Of a stretch of DNA of 64,000 nucleotides, positions 20,601 to 33,122 are shown piece after piece (position 1 is the stretch's first letter; every line of letters starts with the position of its first letter). Source of the stretch: Polytrichum commune (lineage: Eukaryota; Streptophyta; Polytrichopsida; Polytrichales; Polytrichaceae); the NCBI GenBank assembly GCA_950295325.1, contig OX485809.1:36773081-36837080 (forward strand). Direction: 5' to 3'. A program made the translations under genes and the position numbers. The notes beneath the pieces are model-generated. The model worked only from the letters and a program-made list of their open reading frames with translations. It made no database searches and was not told where the DNA came from.

Positions 20601-23004
20601 TTTAGCGATTTGACAGGTTCATCAGAGCTGCAAAATTGGCTTTCAGCAGCATACTCTTATCTCGGAATGGTGGATTACCCATTTCCTGCAAACTTCATCA
20701 TGCCTCTGCCTGCTTACCCTATTAAAGAGGTATTCCTCAACATCTAATATTTATCTCTCAATTATTAGATAATGTTGGTGCATTCTGTTTCTATTGGTGA
20801 TCTAACTATTTCTCATATTATATTGGCCTCTTAATTATACAGCTAATACCTTTGGGAGGTAGGATTTTATAATGAAGCCATAAATGGCATCTAAAAATAA
20901 TGAACTTGGATTTACTATCTGTAACCAAGATAAGAACTTTGCAATAGAGATTCTAAGCTCCCATGGCATACTCAATCTAGATCTATCTGTTGTTTGGTGT
21001 GTATTGAGGCCTTATTGAATTCATTAGCCATGATTTTTTTGCAAGGTTGTGGTTTCATTATTGATTGGCCAGGCTTTTAAACAGACCTTGACCCCTAGAC
21101 TTAATTCTCTCTAATTCTTTTTCTTGATTACCTTAGTTGACACTTGAGGATTCTTTACTTTTAAAATTCCAACTTTGAGGTCATACCAAATTCCTTTCCC
21201 TCTCTACACCATATTGCAACTTTGCTTATTCAGGATTCTTTTTAGCTTCCCTACTCATGCAAATAATCAAATTTTTCTGTCTCCATCCATGGAAAGCAGA
21301 GTAGCATTCTCTAACTCTCTTGTTGTTGGTTGTGTATATTGCAGGTTTGTAGGGCGATTGATGCTCTACCTGAAGGCACAGACATTTTGACACGTATTTT
21401 TGCGGGTGCAAGTATTTACTATAATTTCACTGGACAGGTTGCATGTTTCCAGCCAGACGATTCTGGCAACGTTGACCTTGGAACAAGAGGGTGGGATTGG
21501 CAGGTTGCTCTTATTCCTCCTTATCATGTATATTGAAGACATTTGTTGCATTTGCATATGTTTTTTTTGGCAATCAAGAATCATTAATCATCAGATAAAG
21601 GCGTGGTAGCATCATTGAAGTTTGGTTTACTTGGGTTGAGTTAAAGGTCCTTACAAACTGAGAATACTTGTCCAGATCGATAAAACCAAACCCAAGTTGT
21701 GAAACCAACACCATTGCACCTTGTATCTTTGTAATAAAAATATTTCTTGATGCAGCTCTTTCCCAACACCTCTAATGTTGTTTAGTGCAACAAATTAGTG
21801 CTGGTGATTTGTGCAGGCTTGTACAGAGATGGTCATGCCAATGAGCAGCAACCCCAACAATAGTATGTTTCCACCCTATAACTGGGACTTGGGTGCTTTT
21901 GAACAATGGTGTATGGAGAGCTTCCATGTGAAACCGAGATCAACTTGGATCACTACGGAGTATGGTGGCAAGGTAGACATACATAACTCACTTGATGCGG
22001 TGGTTTTGCAATTTGCATGTTCATTACTCAAATGTGACACGTTTGTCACATTTGTGATTTTGTGTCAATGTGATGTATTACAAAACAGTGATACTCGTCA
22101 GTCCTTTTCCTCAAGGGTGCCATGAGGTTCTGACTTTTAGCATGATCTACAACAATGAGCAATGTGATATGTTATCAGAAGAAGCCAAGGAACGTCAATT
22201 TTTGAGCACATTATGGCTCAACTTTTGAAGCAGCTCTGGAGCTACATGTTTCTCTGTTTCTGAATCGGAGTATTTCGTTTGCAGGATATTAAGGCTGTTT
22301 TAAAGAACTTTGGAAGCAACATAGTATTTTCCAATGGACTTTTAGATCCATGGAGTGGGGGAGGGTGAGTCTACAAGTTGACACACCTTTTGTGTAGGAG
22401 AAGATATCCATGATCATCTTCTGATTGTTGCTTATTCTCTTCTGCAATTCTTTACCATGAATCAACTCTAATATTCTCCACAACAATGTCTTTTGGGGTA
22501 CAAGCAGAGTACTTGAAGACATCTCAAGCAGCATAGTTGCATTAGTGGCTCCTGAAGGTATGCACCCTAAAACCCTAAACCCTGAACCTTGGCTCTCCAT
22601 ATGTAATTTTGTTGTCTCTAACAGGATTTGGTGTTACTTGTGAAAATTGTTTAGTTTGGGCAGTACATGTGAGCCTTTTTTTGATTGCAAACTGATTCAT
22701 TACTAGTAACATTGTTCTGTCAGGTGCACATCATCTGGATTTGAGGGCTTCCAAGGAGGACGACCCGGTCTGGTTACTTAAACAACGTGCAGCTGAGATG
22801 ACACACATCGAAAAATGGCTCACAGAGTTTTACACCGGCAACAAGGTCCCATCAGAGCGGATTTGGTCCTGTGGTCCATTTGGCATCGTCTTACTGGTGT
22901 TACTCTACCTCGTGGGGGGCCTTATTTATAATCATTGGTGCAGGCTGTTTGATGTAAATTGGAAACTTTCAGTTGTAAGCCCAAAGAACTTACTTGCAAT
23001 TTAA
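17629..23004 (+). CDS. PRCP: Lysosomal/vacuolar Pro-X carboxypeptidase-like serine peptidase (family S28)
   Basis: Ten exons with GT-AG borders: 17629-18018, 19581-19767, 19935-20068, 20186-20298, 20606-20729, 21345-21503, 21817-21972, 22285-22364, 22508-22557, 22724-23004; total 557 residues, all junctions in phase. The protein removes C-terminal residues following proline, in the secretory or vacuolar pathway. A signal peptide is visible at residues 1-23 (basic start, Leu-rich core). The catalytic Ser189 lies in GGSYGG, Asp442 in LLDPWSGGG, and the catalytic His in GAHHLDLR (467/468). HRYYGES is another family landmark at exon 2. The length agrees with the family, except for an added C-terminal hydrophobic segment (about 517-533, [13 protein letters not shown]) that could be a membrane anchor. 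Exon 1's end and its donor site are copied twice more inside intron 1. Confidence 0.93.
18001..18995 (+). repeat. Three tandem copies of the exon 1 end plus start of intron 1
   Basis: Units start at about 18001, 18342 and 18654 (periods about 340 and 315 bp). Each begins with CTCATTCT.TTTCC.GAGGTG, that is the last 18 coding bases of exon 1 with the splice donor, followed by GGTCRTCATGGAATGCTGAA, GAAGCCACAA.AGG and ATCTGGATTGACATCAG. Only the first is the true exon end. The two later copies keep the GAG|GTGGGT donor. Confidence 0.85.
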
Positions 23005-24869
23005 AGCAGGTGTAGTGAGGCATTTACCAGCATTAGTGTCATCCTGGTCTGCTCCCTCATAAGTCAGAACATATATAGCAACATGGTTACATCTTATTTG
23101 GAAAGATTTGTGAAGGGTTTAGGGTTTAGGGTTGACCCGAAAGCCATGAACCTAATGCTCAAATCTAAGGCAGTTATATGACATAATTATCCTTTCATTA
23201 CTGTCTAAGTCAAAACTCCTTAGTGAGTTGGCTGCTATATATATACTGTACAAAGTGTATATTTCTATCCCATTGAGACTCGAGATATTGATCACCCTCT
23301 CAATTCTTTGTTCCTTTCCAATCTTTGGCCACGTTACATAAATGGAATGTGCTTCAATGTATCACTAATGTGAACATATTCTGTACGAGTTGTTACTTGC
23401 CCAATGAAGACTTTTGAGTACATTTTGTAGCTCTTACATTTTGTCTTATGTCAATCTCTCTTTGTCAATTCGATTGACTCTTACATACTCTTACATACAT
23501 ACTCACAGGTCAGCTCTTAAGGTCTACTGTAGAGTATCTCACATTGCATTATATGAGGCATCTCAAAGTGGTTGGGATCAGTAAACTCATATTTTTGTAT
23601 TACTTATAGGTCTCTCCTCATCCTGCTCGAGTACTCCTCACTGTTGCTGCTCCAATAGATGGAGTAGGATGAAGCTTGAGCTGTTTTGACTGTAGGTTAA
23701 GGTGACAATATTTGGCATATGGAATGTATGACTTGAGGCTTAAGTATAGAATCATATTACTGGCAATGAGTCCAAAATATGGTATGATCCAGGTACTTAC
23801 TACCTACTTAACAACAACTTCGAATAAGGATGCAAATGAGAAGAGGCTTACAAAAATTGACATCTACTTATCCAATGTGGAAGTGTGAAAAATCTTCATT
23901 TTAGAGGAGAATATAGCAAGAAAGGTTTCATGGGTACCATGGAATCTACTAGAATTTGGTCAATCCACTGTGTTTCATCAAACAATTAGCTGAATATAAA
24001 GCTAAGCATTCTTACGAAGACTTTACTCTTCAGTTTTAATGATCTTTCCTGAACCTTGCAAACGATTATCCATCCAGATACGACATGGATTTTGTGTTCC
24101 TTTTGTGGTAACAGAGGCTATCATAGAGCCATGATTTGCAATGCATTCTTGAAGTGTGGTAGTTGTACATGAATGTATTATTAAAACAGTGCACTCCAAA
24201 ACTGTCAAAGCTCATCCCTTATTAGTTGGTGAAGAGTCTTGATACTAATCTGTTCAATTAAAATGTAGATTTTCACTGCTACATTCTTGCAGGTATTTGT
24301 TCTTCCCTGTGCGTTTTGGTAATGTCTGTGATACTCAAGGGAGAAATTTCTCCTCAGTTATTGTGCACTTAGAGACTGTTGGATTTGTAAAACAAATGGC
24401 TCAGTAGGTGAATCACATTTTGGTCAATGAAGACTTTCATATAGTCTGGACATGAAATGATATATGACTACAATTGCAAGTGATCCACTAAACATATGTT
24501 CTAGTGTGGCCCACATCATTATCATCAGCCCAACCCATATAAATGATCTTGCATACTCTGGGTGCCACCATTGAAGGTGGCATGGGATGCATCCTGCTAC
24601 ATGACAAGTCAACTAGCCCCACTCTAATCAACATGACACAACAATTTTAATGCTACATTAAATCAAATGAATTGAAACCTACGTGATCTGAATGTTTAGT
24701 ATCGAAGACCGGTACAGAGACCGGTGGTAAAAGTAATGGCATTTTCTTCCAGATTCCAGGGTATCTGATTGGTCCCGTGGTGTTGTTGAGTCCAGAGGTT
24801 TGGGGTTTAAGGCTCCCTCTGAATTCTCAAGTCTCTTAATTGTTGTGCAGTTTGATAGCTCTTTCTACC
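23005..24869. other. Intergenic region between the carboxypeptidase and fatty-acid-binding genes
   Basis: No gene recognised. It contains a short telomere-like run GGGTTTAGGGTTTAGGG (about 23116-23132). The 3' untranslated region of the upstream gene and the promoter of the next should lie here. Confidence 0.5.
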
Positions 24870-27800
24870 ATGGCAATGGCGGGAGCACGACGGATGGGCC
24901 TTCTGGCCATCATCCCCTTCCTCTCCTCCACACCGTCTTCTGGTGTCCTCGCCCAGTCTCCTTACGGTACACAATATTCCTGCTTCTTTGTCTATTTGCT
25001 GCGCATGATGTTGTTCTGCATTATCCCTATCTAGCAACTCACAATTTCATGTCTAAATATCTATATGCAAGCGTGGTCTGCGTCCAGAGTATGTGGTTTC
25101 ATTGAGCTGTATTTTGATCTCTCTGATTTTTTTGCATTCACGGCAGAAGTACTCGGTTTCGCAAATTGTTACCAATTCGGTCTGCAGGTTAGTGGTGTTA
25201 AGTGTAGCCTCTGCTTTTTTATTTCAGGATTGAAACACTTGAAAGGTCGAATTGTACTTCTATTATGTATAGCCCTTACCTTCTTCGATCTTCTTTGCAT
25301 AACTTGGTTGCACATGATCTTGTTGTGCATATTCCCTATCTTTCAATCCACACACAATTCATGTTGAAATGTCCATATGGAGCGTCCTTTGCACACGGAG
25401 TAGGTGGTTCCATCGAGCTACGATATGATATCTCTGCATTTTTACCTTCGGGGCAGAAATGACTCTGTTTCGCAAATTGTTGCCAATTCAGTCTCCAGGG
25501 TTAGTAAGAGTTGCCTGTGCTTTTATTTTAGAATTGAAACACTTGACGGGCCGAAGTGTACATCTGCTATGTATTTCCCTTACCTTCTTCGATCTTATTT
25601 GCTGAAAACAGCAGTAGTGGGATGAATTTGAATCTGGTTGTGGAGAGGAGGTTTTAGGGGTTTAGGGTTTTGGGTTACACTCTAAGCAGTAGTACTTCAT
25701 GAGTGTTTTCGGGGTTGCATTCATAACTTGGTGGACATAATTTGGTTGCGCATGATGTTGCTCTTCATATTCCCTATATTGCAACCCACAACACATGTCT
25801 ACATGCTCATATGTAAGCGTCCTCTGCGCAGAGAGCATGTGGTGTCATCGAGCTATAATTCGATCCTGTGAAGTTTTACCTTCAGTGCAGAAGTGACTCT
25901 ATTTCGCAAGTTTGTTGCCAATTCAGTCTGCAGGGTAGTGGTCTCAAGGGTTACATGTGCTTTTGTCTTGGAATTGTAACAATTGACATGTTGAATTGTG
26001 ACTTTTATTATGTGTCGTCCTTACCTTCTACGATCTTCTTTGCTTAAAACACCAGCAGTCAGATGAATTCGCATTTGGAGAATCGGAGAGGTGGCTTAGG
26101 ATTTTAGGGTTTTGGGTTACATTCTAAGCAGCACTTCATGGGTATTCTCGGAGTTGTATTCACAACTTGATGGATATGTTCTGAACAATTATATCCTAGA
26201 TTCCTACCTGGAAGTAAGGCAGACAGACAAAAATATGCGGGGTGCTTGAATCCCGACATTGCAAGTGACAAAAATCTGGGAATCTCCCCTCACAAATCAG
26301 CTTAATGTACATACAATTTACAAAAGTATTTGTTTGCATTGCGTGTCTTGACCTGGCGTATTCATGGTAGTTAAACAATCATAGCATACTCACAAAATCT
26401 GTTTCATGCTGGATGCAAAAGAACTGATTTGACCAATGCTGGTTGCTTCAAAACATTTGAGCATAGGTTGGTGGGTGCAGGGAAGGTGGTCATCGAGCCA
26501 TTCACAGGCATCGAATTTGAACAGGAAAAGCAGATTGATGAAACTGACTTTCATTTGCACGCAACCGCTGTCCGGTGCATGCTGGGAAAGGTGTTTACTT
26601 TCACTCTGGATAAGTTGTGAGCAATTTCTAAAGTTCAATCCTCATGTAGCATCTGTACCTTAAAAACTGGTGCATCAAGTGATGTATTTTCACCTACATG
26701 CAAAGAAATTGTACCTGCATGTATAGATTCTCATGATATGTCACATCTTTATGTACTCCAATTCTCTACTTCCTTTTCTTTTGCAGCTTCTTTTTGTTTT
26801 GCCAGGATGATATGAAGCTAGACGCTTGATTTCACTCAGAAGTTGTTGAAATGATTGTTTGTGCAGTGCAACTTTGCAATGGCCAGGGCTTATGCAGTTG
26901 GGTTGTATACAGATGAGAACCAACCTGTAAAACACCCAAATCACCTATTCTCCTGTTTGTTGAATTTACAAATTTCTGATGGTTTTCCAGTGTTTTGGAG
27001 CAACCCTTCTAGAGTGGGAAAGTTTTATCAATAACATTTGCTACAAGAGCAAAGAGCTTGTAGTTGAATAAATTTCTGACGCTCTTTTGAGTGGCTTATG
27101 TAAAATTGATATCGCCAACCAGAATACATTTATTGACAGTCATTGAAGATCTACTCCCACCTCATTTACAAGAAATGGATACCGGTTTTGCTAGCTTAGA
27201 CTCTTCAAATGTCGAATATGGTAACAATGAAGAGAAAGTTTAGCAAGGTAAAAAATTTCTGGGCCAAGTCAGTGAATTATTTCTGTATGTCTGACATTTG
27301 TGTGTTAAAGATGGATGAAACAGCAGTGCTGACTGGAGCAATGAGGCGCAGTCTGGTGCTTGTTATGGATAAAGATGTGGCTGGGCACCATATTGGCAAG
27401 GTGTGTATTTTTTGTCATGTGTTTGCTTTTAAAATTGGAAGATGTGCATTAAATTTCACCAGAAATGTTGGAGCTGGTGACTTCTCAAGACTGGATAGAG
27501 AATATGTGGTGTACTGAATTGCTGTCATGTTACAGGGTTTTGACAGGTCACTGTTACCTCGTATCCGCAAGGCACAAGCTGGTTCAAAAAAGGGCACTGG
27601 CAAGGATGCAGTAAGCATCTATGAAAAGTGTATTATGCGCTATTATTTTTTTGGTCATCAGTAGGTGATTGCATTTCTGCCAAGTAGATATAAAAGTGTT
27701 CCCATGTCCTTCCTGTTAATGTCTGCTGAGTTTTGATTCTTGTATTACAAATTGCTTTTACATCATTTGTGAGTGTAGAAGATGTTGTAGGAGATCTTAT

Positions 27801-28605
27801 TGTTCAGTTGCAATGAATTCTGTGGGCGCAGTTGCGTCAGTTTACAAACTGTTTCAATCGGCTGAAGATGTTGCGGAAGGGTTCAGAAGTTACTTTGGTT
27901 AGTGATGACTTTTCTTAGCACTTGACATCTTTCATTTGATGCAGATAATTTAAATTCTTGTTAGAGTATCAAAGTACTTTGGAATATTCTAATTTCTTAA
28001 ATGAGTTTATTGTTATCACCTTATTTATCTTGTTATGCGAACCTCAATTCTTGCAAGGATATTAATTATCTCTGCACCATCATATTCTATTTGAGTTGGA
28101 GGAACTGTATCTGGGTTGCATTAAGAGTAGTCCGTCTTGTTTGTTTCATGTGATGAACAGCTTTGGACACCAGATGACAAACTTGTCGTTTATATTGACA
28201 ATCGGTTAGTTTCTGTGTTCCTTATGTGCTTTTTTTGCAACAATGTCATTTTTACCTGTAATCGCCCTACATGTGCAGAGGCAGGTTCATTGTTGAATGA
28301 ACCCCTAATGCTGATATTGATACAAAGGAATCTATGTACTCCAGCTTATTGTAAGGTGTCATGTGGTGAGTCACCATTCTGCAAAAGCTGTTAATGCCTA
28401 CATGGCAAGTGAGAAAAAAGTTTGATGTTCATGAGATACTACCTGTTTCCTGATTAAATATGTGACTGTGTGCAGGGTAGAGGCAATAATTGAGTCACCC
28501 ATTTTATGCAGAGCCGTGTTTGACATGTATCTGGGTCCTGACTCCATCTTCCGGAAATATCGAAACATGTCATTCATATTCAACAATCGCATTTCTGAAA
28601 CATGA
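24870..28605 (+). CDS. Chalcone-isomerase-fold fatty-acid-binding protein (FAP-like)
   Basis: Exons supported by similarity and splice phase: a core exon ending at 26590 (start near 26420 not settled), 26867-26926, 27311-27400, 27536-27610, 27832-27897, 28161-28204 and 28476-28605 (stop TGA). Family landmarks run in order: VIEPFTGIEFEQ, AYAVGLYTDE, a RRSLVLVMDKD strand, GFDRSLLPRIRKA, the helix ALRQFTNCF, GSEVTLLW, and the closing ILCRAVFDMYLGPDSI. CHI-like FAPs bind fatty acids, mostly in plastids, and lack isomerase activity. The proposed first exon, 24870-24966, encodes a basic, hydrophobic start (MAMAGARRMGLLAIIPFLSS) fitting a transit or signal peptide. A small second exon (25147-25187) fits in phase but exists in three diverged tandem copies. 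One exon between 26926 and 27311 is uncertain: 27140-27184 and 27200-27247 both fit the phase. Confidence 0.75.
24990..26170 (+). repeat. Three tandem copies of an intron segment including a candidate small exon
   Basis: Units begin at about 24998, 25299 and 25739. Each carries, in order, GCAYATGATSTTGYT, ATTCCCTAT, a hexamer-rich stretch ending ATCGAGCT or ATTGAGCT, the exon-like TTTCGCAAATTGTTRCCAAT, TTGAAACACTTGA or its variant, and CCTTACCTTCTTCGATCTT. The units differ by 10-25 percent by eye. The exon-like part keeps flanking AG and GT in unit 1 only with a fitting phase. Confidence 0.8.
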
Positions 28606-29198
28606 GTGTCATATCAACTACTATGTTTGATCAGGAAATGTTCTTATTTTTGACGGTATGTTCATTCTGGACAATGCAGTATTGTGTTTTAATACTGAGC
28701 TTCTGATTAGGTTCTGCTTTGATGCCAAAGGTTTTCCAATCCCAGTTATGTAGGGAAAATCATAGAAATGGAAGGTCAGATGTGGAATTGGTATCCTCTT
28801 TCTGTCTTATGGCAGCTCCATCAAGAAGTTGAAGGTGTAATTTGGGAATGATTTCGGAAGCTGCAAAAAACCTGAATCTTCTGGTATCTGTCAGGTCTGG
28901 AGATTTATCGATGGCTATTTTTGCAGGTTGATGCTGCGGCACACATGTAGCACCTGAGCCAAATAAAAGAAATTCGCAACTCATTGGTTCACATGAGTCT
29001 GTTAAGTGTAAGTATATTTATCTTCATAAAATAGTCAACACACTAATCTCAGTTTGATTTTGCAACTTTTGGAGCAATAAAGCCTAAACTCTCTGTGCAA
29101 CACAGTACCTATACACTTTCTCAAACGTTGATCCACATATGAGCTTCTGCCATGTGTTATAAATGTCTCCAGAAAGACAATGTAAGATGTCTGCCAGC
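28606..29198. other. Region downstream of the fatty-acid-binding gene
   Basis: Likely 3' untranslated and intergenic sequence. No further exon recognised. Confidence 0.4.
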
Positions 29199-30637
29199 CA
29201 ATGTATATGTTTGACAAAGTTTTTGCAAGTTTTTCTCTTTTGACACGCAAAAACTTGCACAAAAAAAAAATACACGTCAATTGACACGCACAATCTAGAA
29301 ATTAACACGTACTGTGACTTGTGAAGAAAAAAACCACACGTCAATTGACACACTAGAAATTGAAATGACACATATTACTTGAGTACTATAAAGTGCAGCT
29401 CAAGTATCCAGAAAACATAACCCATAACAGTAGGAGAACTTCCTACACTCACTCACATACTTAAGTTCAACTTTGCTCTTGCAATTTACTTTGTAACCAG
29501 GAGCTAAGACGGTGATCGCAGAGCGAGACTAACTAGGAACATGGCGAGGCAAATGTTTGTATCACCGTGGTGCTTGCACATCCTCCACTTCATATGAGTT
29601 TTTTCTTGCTTCCAACCAATGTGAGTTATTTTTGCTTTCAACCAAAGTTGTTTTGAGCAATTCCCTTTGAATCGCAAAGCTCCCTTGTTGAAAGCATTTG
29701 AATCCCTTTGAGCTTTCTTGGAGCTAGAGAGGCTTCTTATTGCAAAAATGATGCAGAAGTGGCACGAAGATCAACGCCTGCTTTCGGTTAGGATTGATTG
29801 TAGCGCACTTTGTTCCAAAGTGAATTATCCTATTGGGATAATTAACCTGTAATTATGAAGTTGTGATTGTGTGGTTGCTTTCCACTTCCCCTGCCTCTCT
29901 AGAAACACCTGGAACCAATTAATTCCCAATGATAATCAATATTCCTTCTTGTAACAACCTTTTGTTGGCCAACGCACTAGAAGTGTTTCTATATTTCACA
30001 ATTCCAGTTCAGAGACCTAGATCAGACCTCACCAATTGAATAACTTTTTATTCTTTTTCTTTACCACTAAAGGATATAATATGCTTCAAGAGGATATTAG
30101 TTGATATTGATTGTTCAGCACATATGTAGATAGATAAATGGATACATTCAACTAGAATCAAGCAAAGGGAGGAGTATACGTAATTATGAGCCTCAGAGCC
30201 TCCGTACTGAAGTGCAAGAGAGTCACCCATATTGATCACCTTTGAGAGTTTTTGTCTGTTGCTTTTGGTGGAGAGATAGCAGAGTCTGGCTGCAGATTTA
30301 GAAGCAAAAAGTGGAGAAAGACGCCTAAATTCAAGGCTCTTGACTTCTTTTCTGTATGTTGTGCATTTCTCTCTAATCGCATTGCATAAGTGGAGAAACA
30401 TGCGAGACCAAAAAAACTATCCTTCGATTGATAGTTTTTTTATTTTACAAATCAAGTTTGTTTTTTATTATTCAAAATATTAGTTTTCTAAAATATTGTG
30501 TAAGCCAAAAATTGAGGTGACATTTTGGAATAAAATGTAGATGTCAATTGACATTCATTTTTGTTTTTGAAAAACGTCACGTGACACTTTGGATTTGAGG
30601 TTGAACGTCACATGAAATTTGTCAAACATACACACTG
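29199..30637. mobile_element. Non-autonomous hAT transposon, 1,439 bp
   Basis: The left end CAATGTATATGTTTGACAAA is the inverse of the right end TTTGTCAAACATACACACTG with two or three differences. The 8-bp sequence CTGCCAGC stands directly on both sides (29191-29198 and 30638-30645), the target duplication size of hAT elements; the CARTG start also fits. A second copy begins at exactly the same base at 63872, and the 129 bp available there differ at one base, so the family was active recently. An internal minus-strand frame of 117 codons (30401-30048) matches no transposase that I recognise. Confidence 0.9.
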
Positions 30638-30645
30638 CTGCCAGC

Positions 30646-32944
30646 CATGGTCCAGTACAAAATGGATTCCCGCATTTTAGACAAAACAGAATCGAAATTT
30701 TCTTCTGTCTTGATATATGAAGGAATTTATAGTGTGTGTCATCAATCAACTGAGTTGCAAAGAGAGGAAATTTGCTTCAAGAATTTGTCAAAGTGATCAC
30801 AACTGCCCCAGTGCTGTTCCTGGCACGGGAGGTCATGGGAATTCAAGATAAAAAAATTCTGGCAAAGTCATGGTGCTCTTTGGTAGGTGTTAATTCACCA
30901 TTTTTGTCCTAGAAAAGGCTAGCACTATGGGGTTGTACTGTACTTCTCCCAGCCATATGGACACTCCGGTTTCCAACAAGAATTTGGGATCAGAGGCAAA
31001 CAAGAGAAATTGTGAGTCTATGATGTACCTCATCTTCTCTACATATGCGGCTGTGAAGCCCATGACTGTGGGACAGGGCACAGGGTCATAAGCAGATGCA
31101 ACTTTAAAGGTGAGATTTTTTAGTCTCAACCTCAATTGTGAGTTCTGATGACTGGAAGTCGCATGAAGTAAGTTCCGTACAAAGGCACTCCAATCGTTGG
31201 CCCATTTGGGTATGATTGTTTTTGCACATGAAATATGGGTTTCTAATTTGACAATGTAATTTGAAATATGGGTAAACTGATGCGGTCAACCCCTCGGTCG
31301 ACTATTAAGTCGACTACAAATTAGTGAATGATAGAAAAGTGGACTACAAGAGGAACAAAATTTGGACCACTAGATTTTGTTGGCTACAAAATGTAACAGT
31401 TCAAAAAAAAAATTGGAATTTTAAATTTTTGTTAAGCAATCAACTACTCAAAATTGATTGTTGTACGATGACAAACAAAATTGTATTTATAACAATTTAA
31501 GCCATAGTCCAAGCTAGATATATTCTAATGTGTATAGGTCTACAACCCTGGGGGTGCATTGTGCTAAACATGTATGACTATACATGAGTACACAAAGGGG
31601 TACATATGCTACACAAATTAAAACGCCTAGTTATGTATGTGTATGGAGGGCCTTTAAACCATGTACAACACCTATGCTATGTATGATAATGTCACCGGAC
31701 TTAAAAGCTTTTTTAATTTTTTTAATGTGAAGTTCATCGTGGCTTATGGAGAGGTAAGGGGATTCTAGAATTTTCAAAAATACATTTGTCAGTTAATTGA
31801 ATGACAATCCGGCTTTATCAAAAGATCGATTGGCTCAGATTAAGGCTAATAAGTTAAATATGAAGCCTAAACTCCTTAATGCCACAAACCATGATACTAT
31901 TATAAATATTGGTTGTAATTATGGTGTGTGTATGTTTTTTTAACGTGCTTGAAGGTAAAGAATATGAGAAAATGAGGTAGAGCAAGAAAATCAACTCCAA
32001 TAAAGGTTGGTTTGTTGGGAGGTTCGTAGGATGCGTAAAAAGTTTGGTAATTGTTGGTTGGAGTGTAGGGATTAACTTGATGAATCATCCATCAAACATG
32101 TAGATTGGCTTACGCTAGTATAAAAAAGGAACCAACAATAAAAGAACATACGATCATACTGATCCTTTCATGTTAGACTTAGAAACAATAATTTCATTAG
32201 CTTTTATGATATTATGTACTGAAATGCTTATGAGTGTCATCAAGGGGATGAAAAATGTCTTCAACGACTTTATTTACATCATACATATGATAGGGGTTGA
32301 TTATTATTCAAATATATATTTGTATTCTTATGTTAATGACTACATATAAATGTATCATTTTAATGTATACATATTTTCACCTTTTTAAATAATTGAAATT
32401 GTATGTATATTGCTAAATTTTACACAAAAAAGGTTTTTTTTAGTATGTTGCGAACGCACATGATTCTTGGTTTTAATGAAAGGTGAGCCTTCATAGACTG
32501 AAACATATGTTTTTAAATATCCACATCACTAACAACTATTGAGTGTTTCAATACTACAAACTCCTTTGCTTCTTTCTCAATAACGACATAGGGCTAAATG
32601 TAAGTCAAAGTTGATGTGAATGTTTGGGAAGTGCATGTACCAAGGATACCTATAGAGGCAAGGACAAGACCAAACTATGAGAATGCCAAAGTCTTAAATA
32701 CATTGGTCTCGTTGAGGGTGATTCCAACTAACAAGGAAGGGTGATTTTCTATTCTCCCAAGCAACTTTCCCAATAAGCTTAAATCCGATATAAATATAGA
32801 AAGGCAAACGATGGTCGTAGTAAAGACCAAGAAAAATTATAGAGCGGCAATGAGAAACATTATATTATATTGGCATATCAATCCAACAAATGCATGCTCA
32901 ATTAGACGACAACGTCACTTAAAGCACCACCAAAATATAATAAA
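30646..32944. other. Intergenic, AT-rich, no recognised gene
   Basis: A minus-strand frame at 31135-30890 (81 codons) is open but unrecognised and lacks partner exons that I can find. The rest, from about 31270, is AT-rich and shows no conserved frame. Confidence 0.4.
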
Positions 32945-32945
32945 C

Positions 32946-32976
<31 letters not shown>

Positions 32977-33122
32977 AAAGGCCTTGAGATCAAACCTCGG
33001 GCCAATCTTGGTGGCCAAGCCCTTAAATAATACAAAAAAAATGAAGGTTTTGGATTGAGACCCCAAGCCAACCTAGTTGGCATTACGATGACATGTGGAC
33101 ATGCAAACTCCACAATCACCAT
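32945..33122 (-). mobile_element. SINE-like element with a TTG-repeat tail
   Basis: On the minus strand the segment ends with about ten TTG repeats (seen as CAA repeats at 32945-32976). Before the tail it carries GAGGTTTGATCTCAAGGCC, a degenerate pol III B-box, and upstream AACTAGGTTGGCTTGGGGTC as an A-box-like part. A TTG-type tail and tRNA-like head recall the Au family of plant SINEs. Target duplications were not found. Confidence 0.5.

Noticed and set aside
30890-31135. Minus-strand 81-codon gene
   Set aside because: No recognised family, no splice partners and no promoter features; kept only as part of the spacer description.
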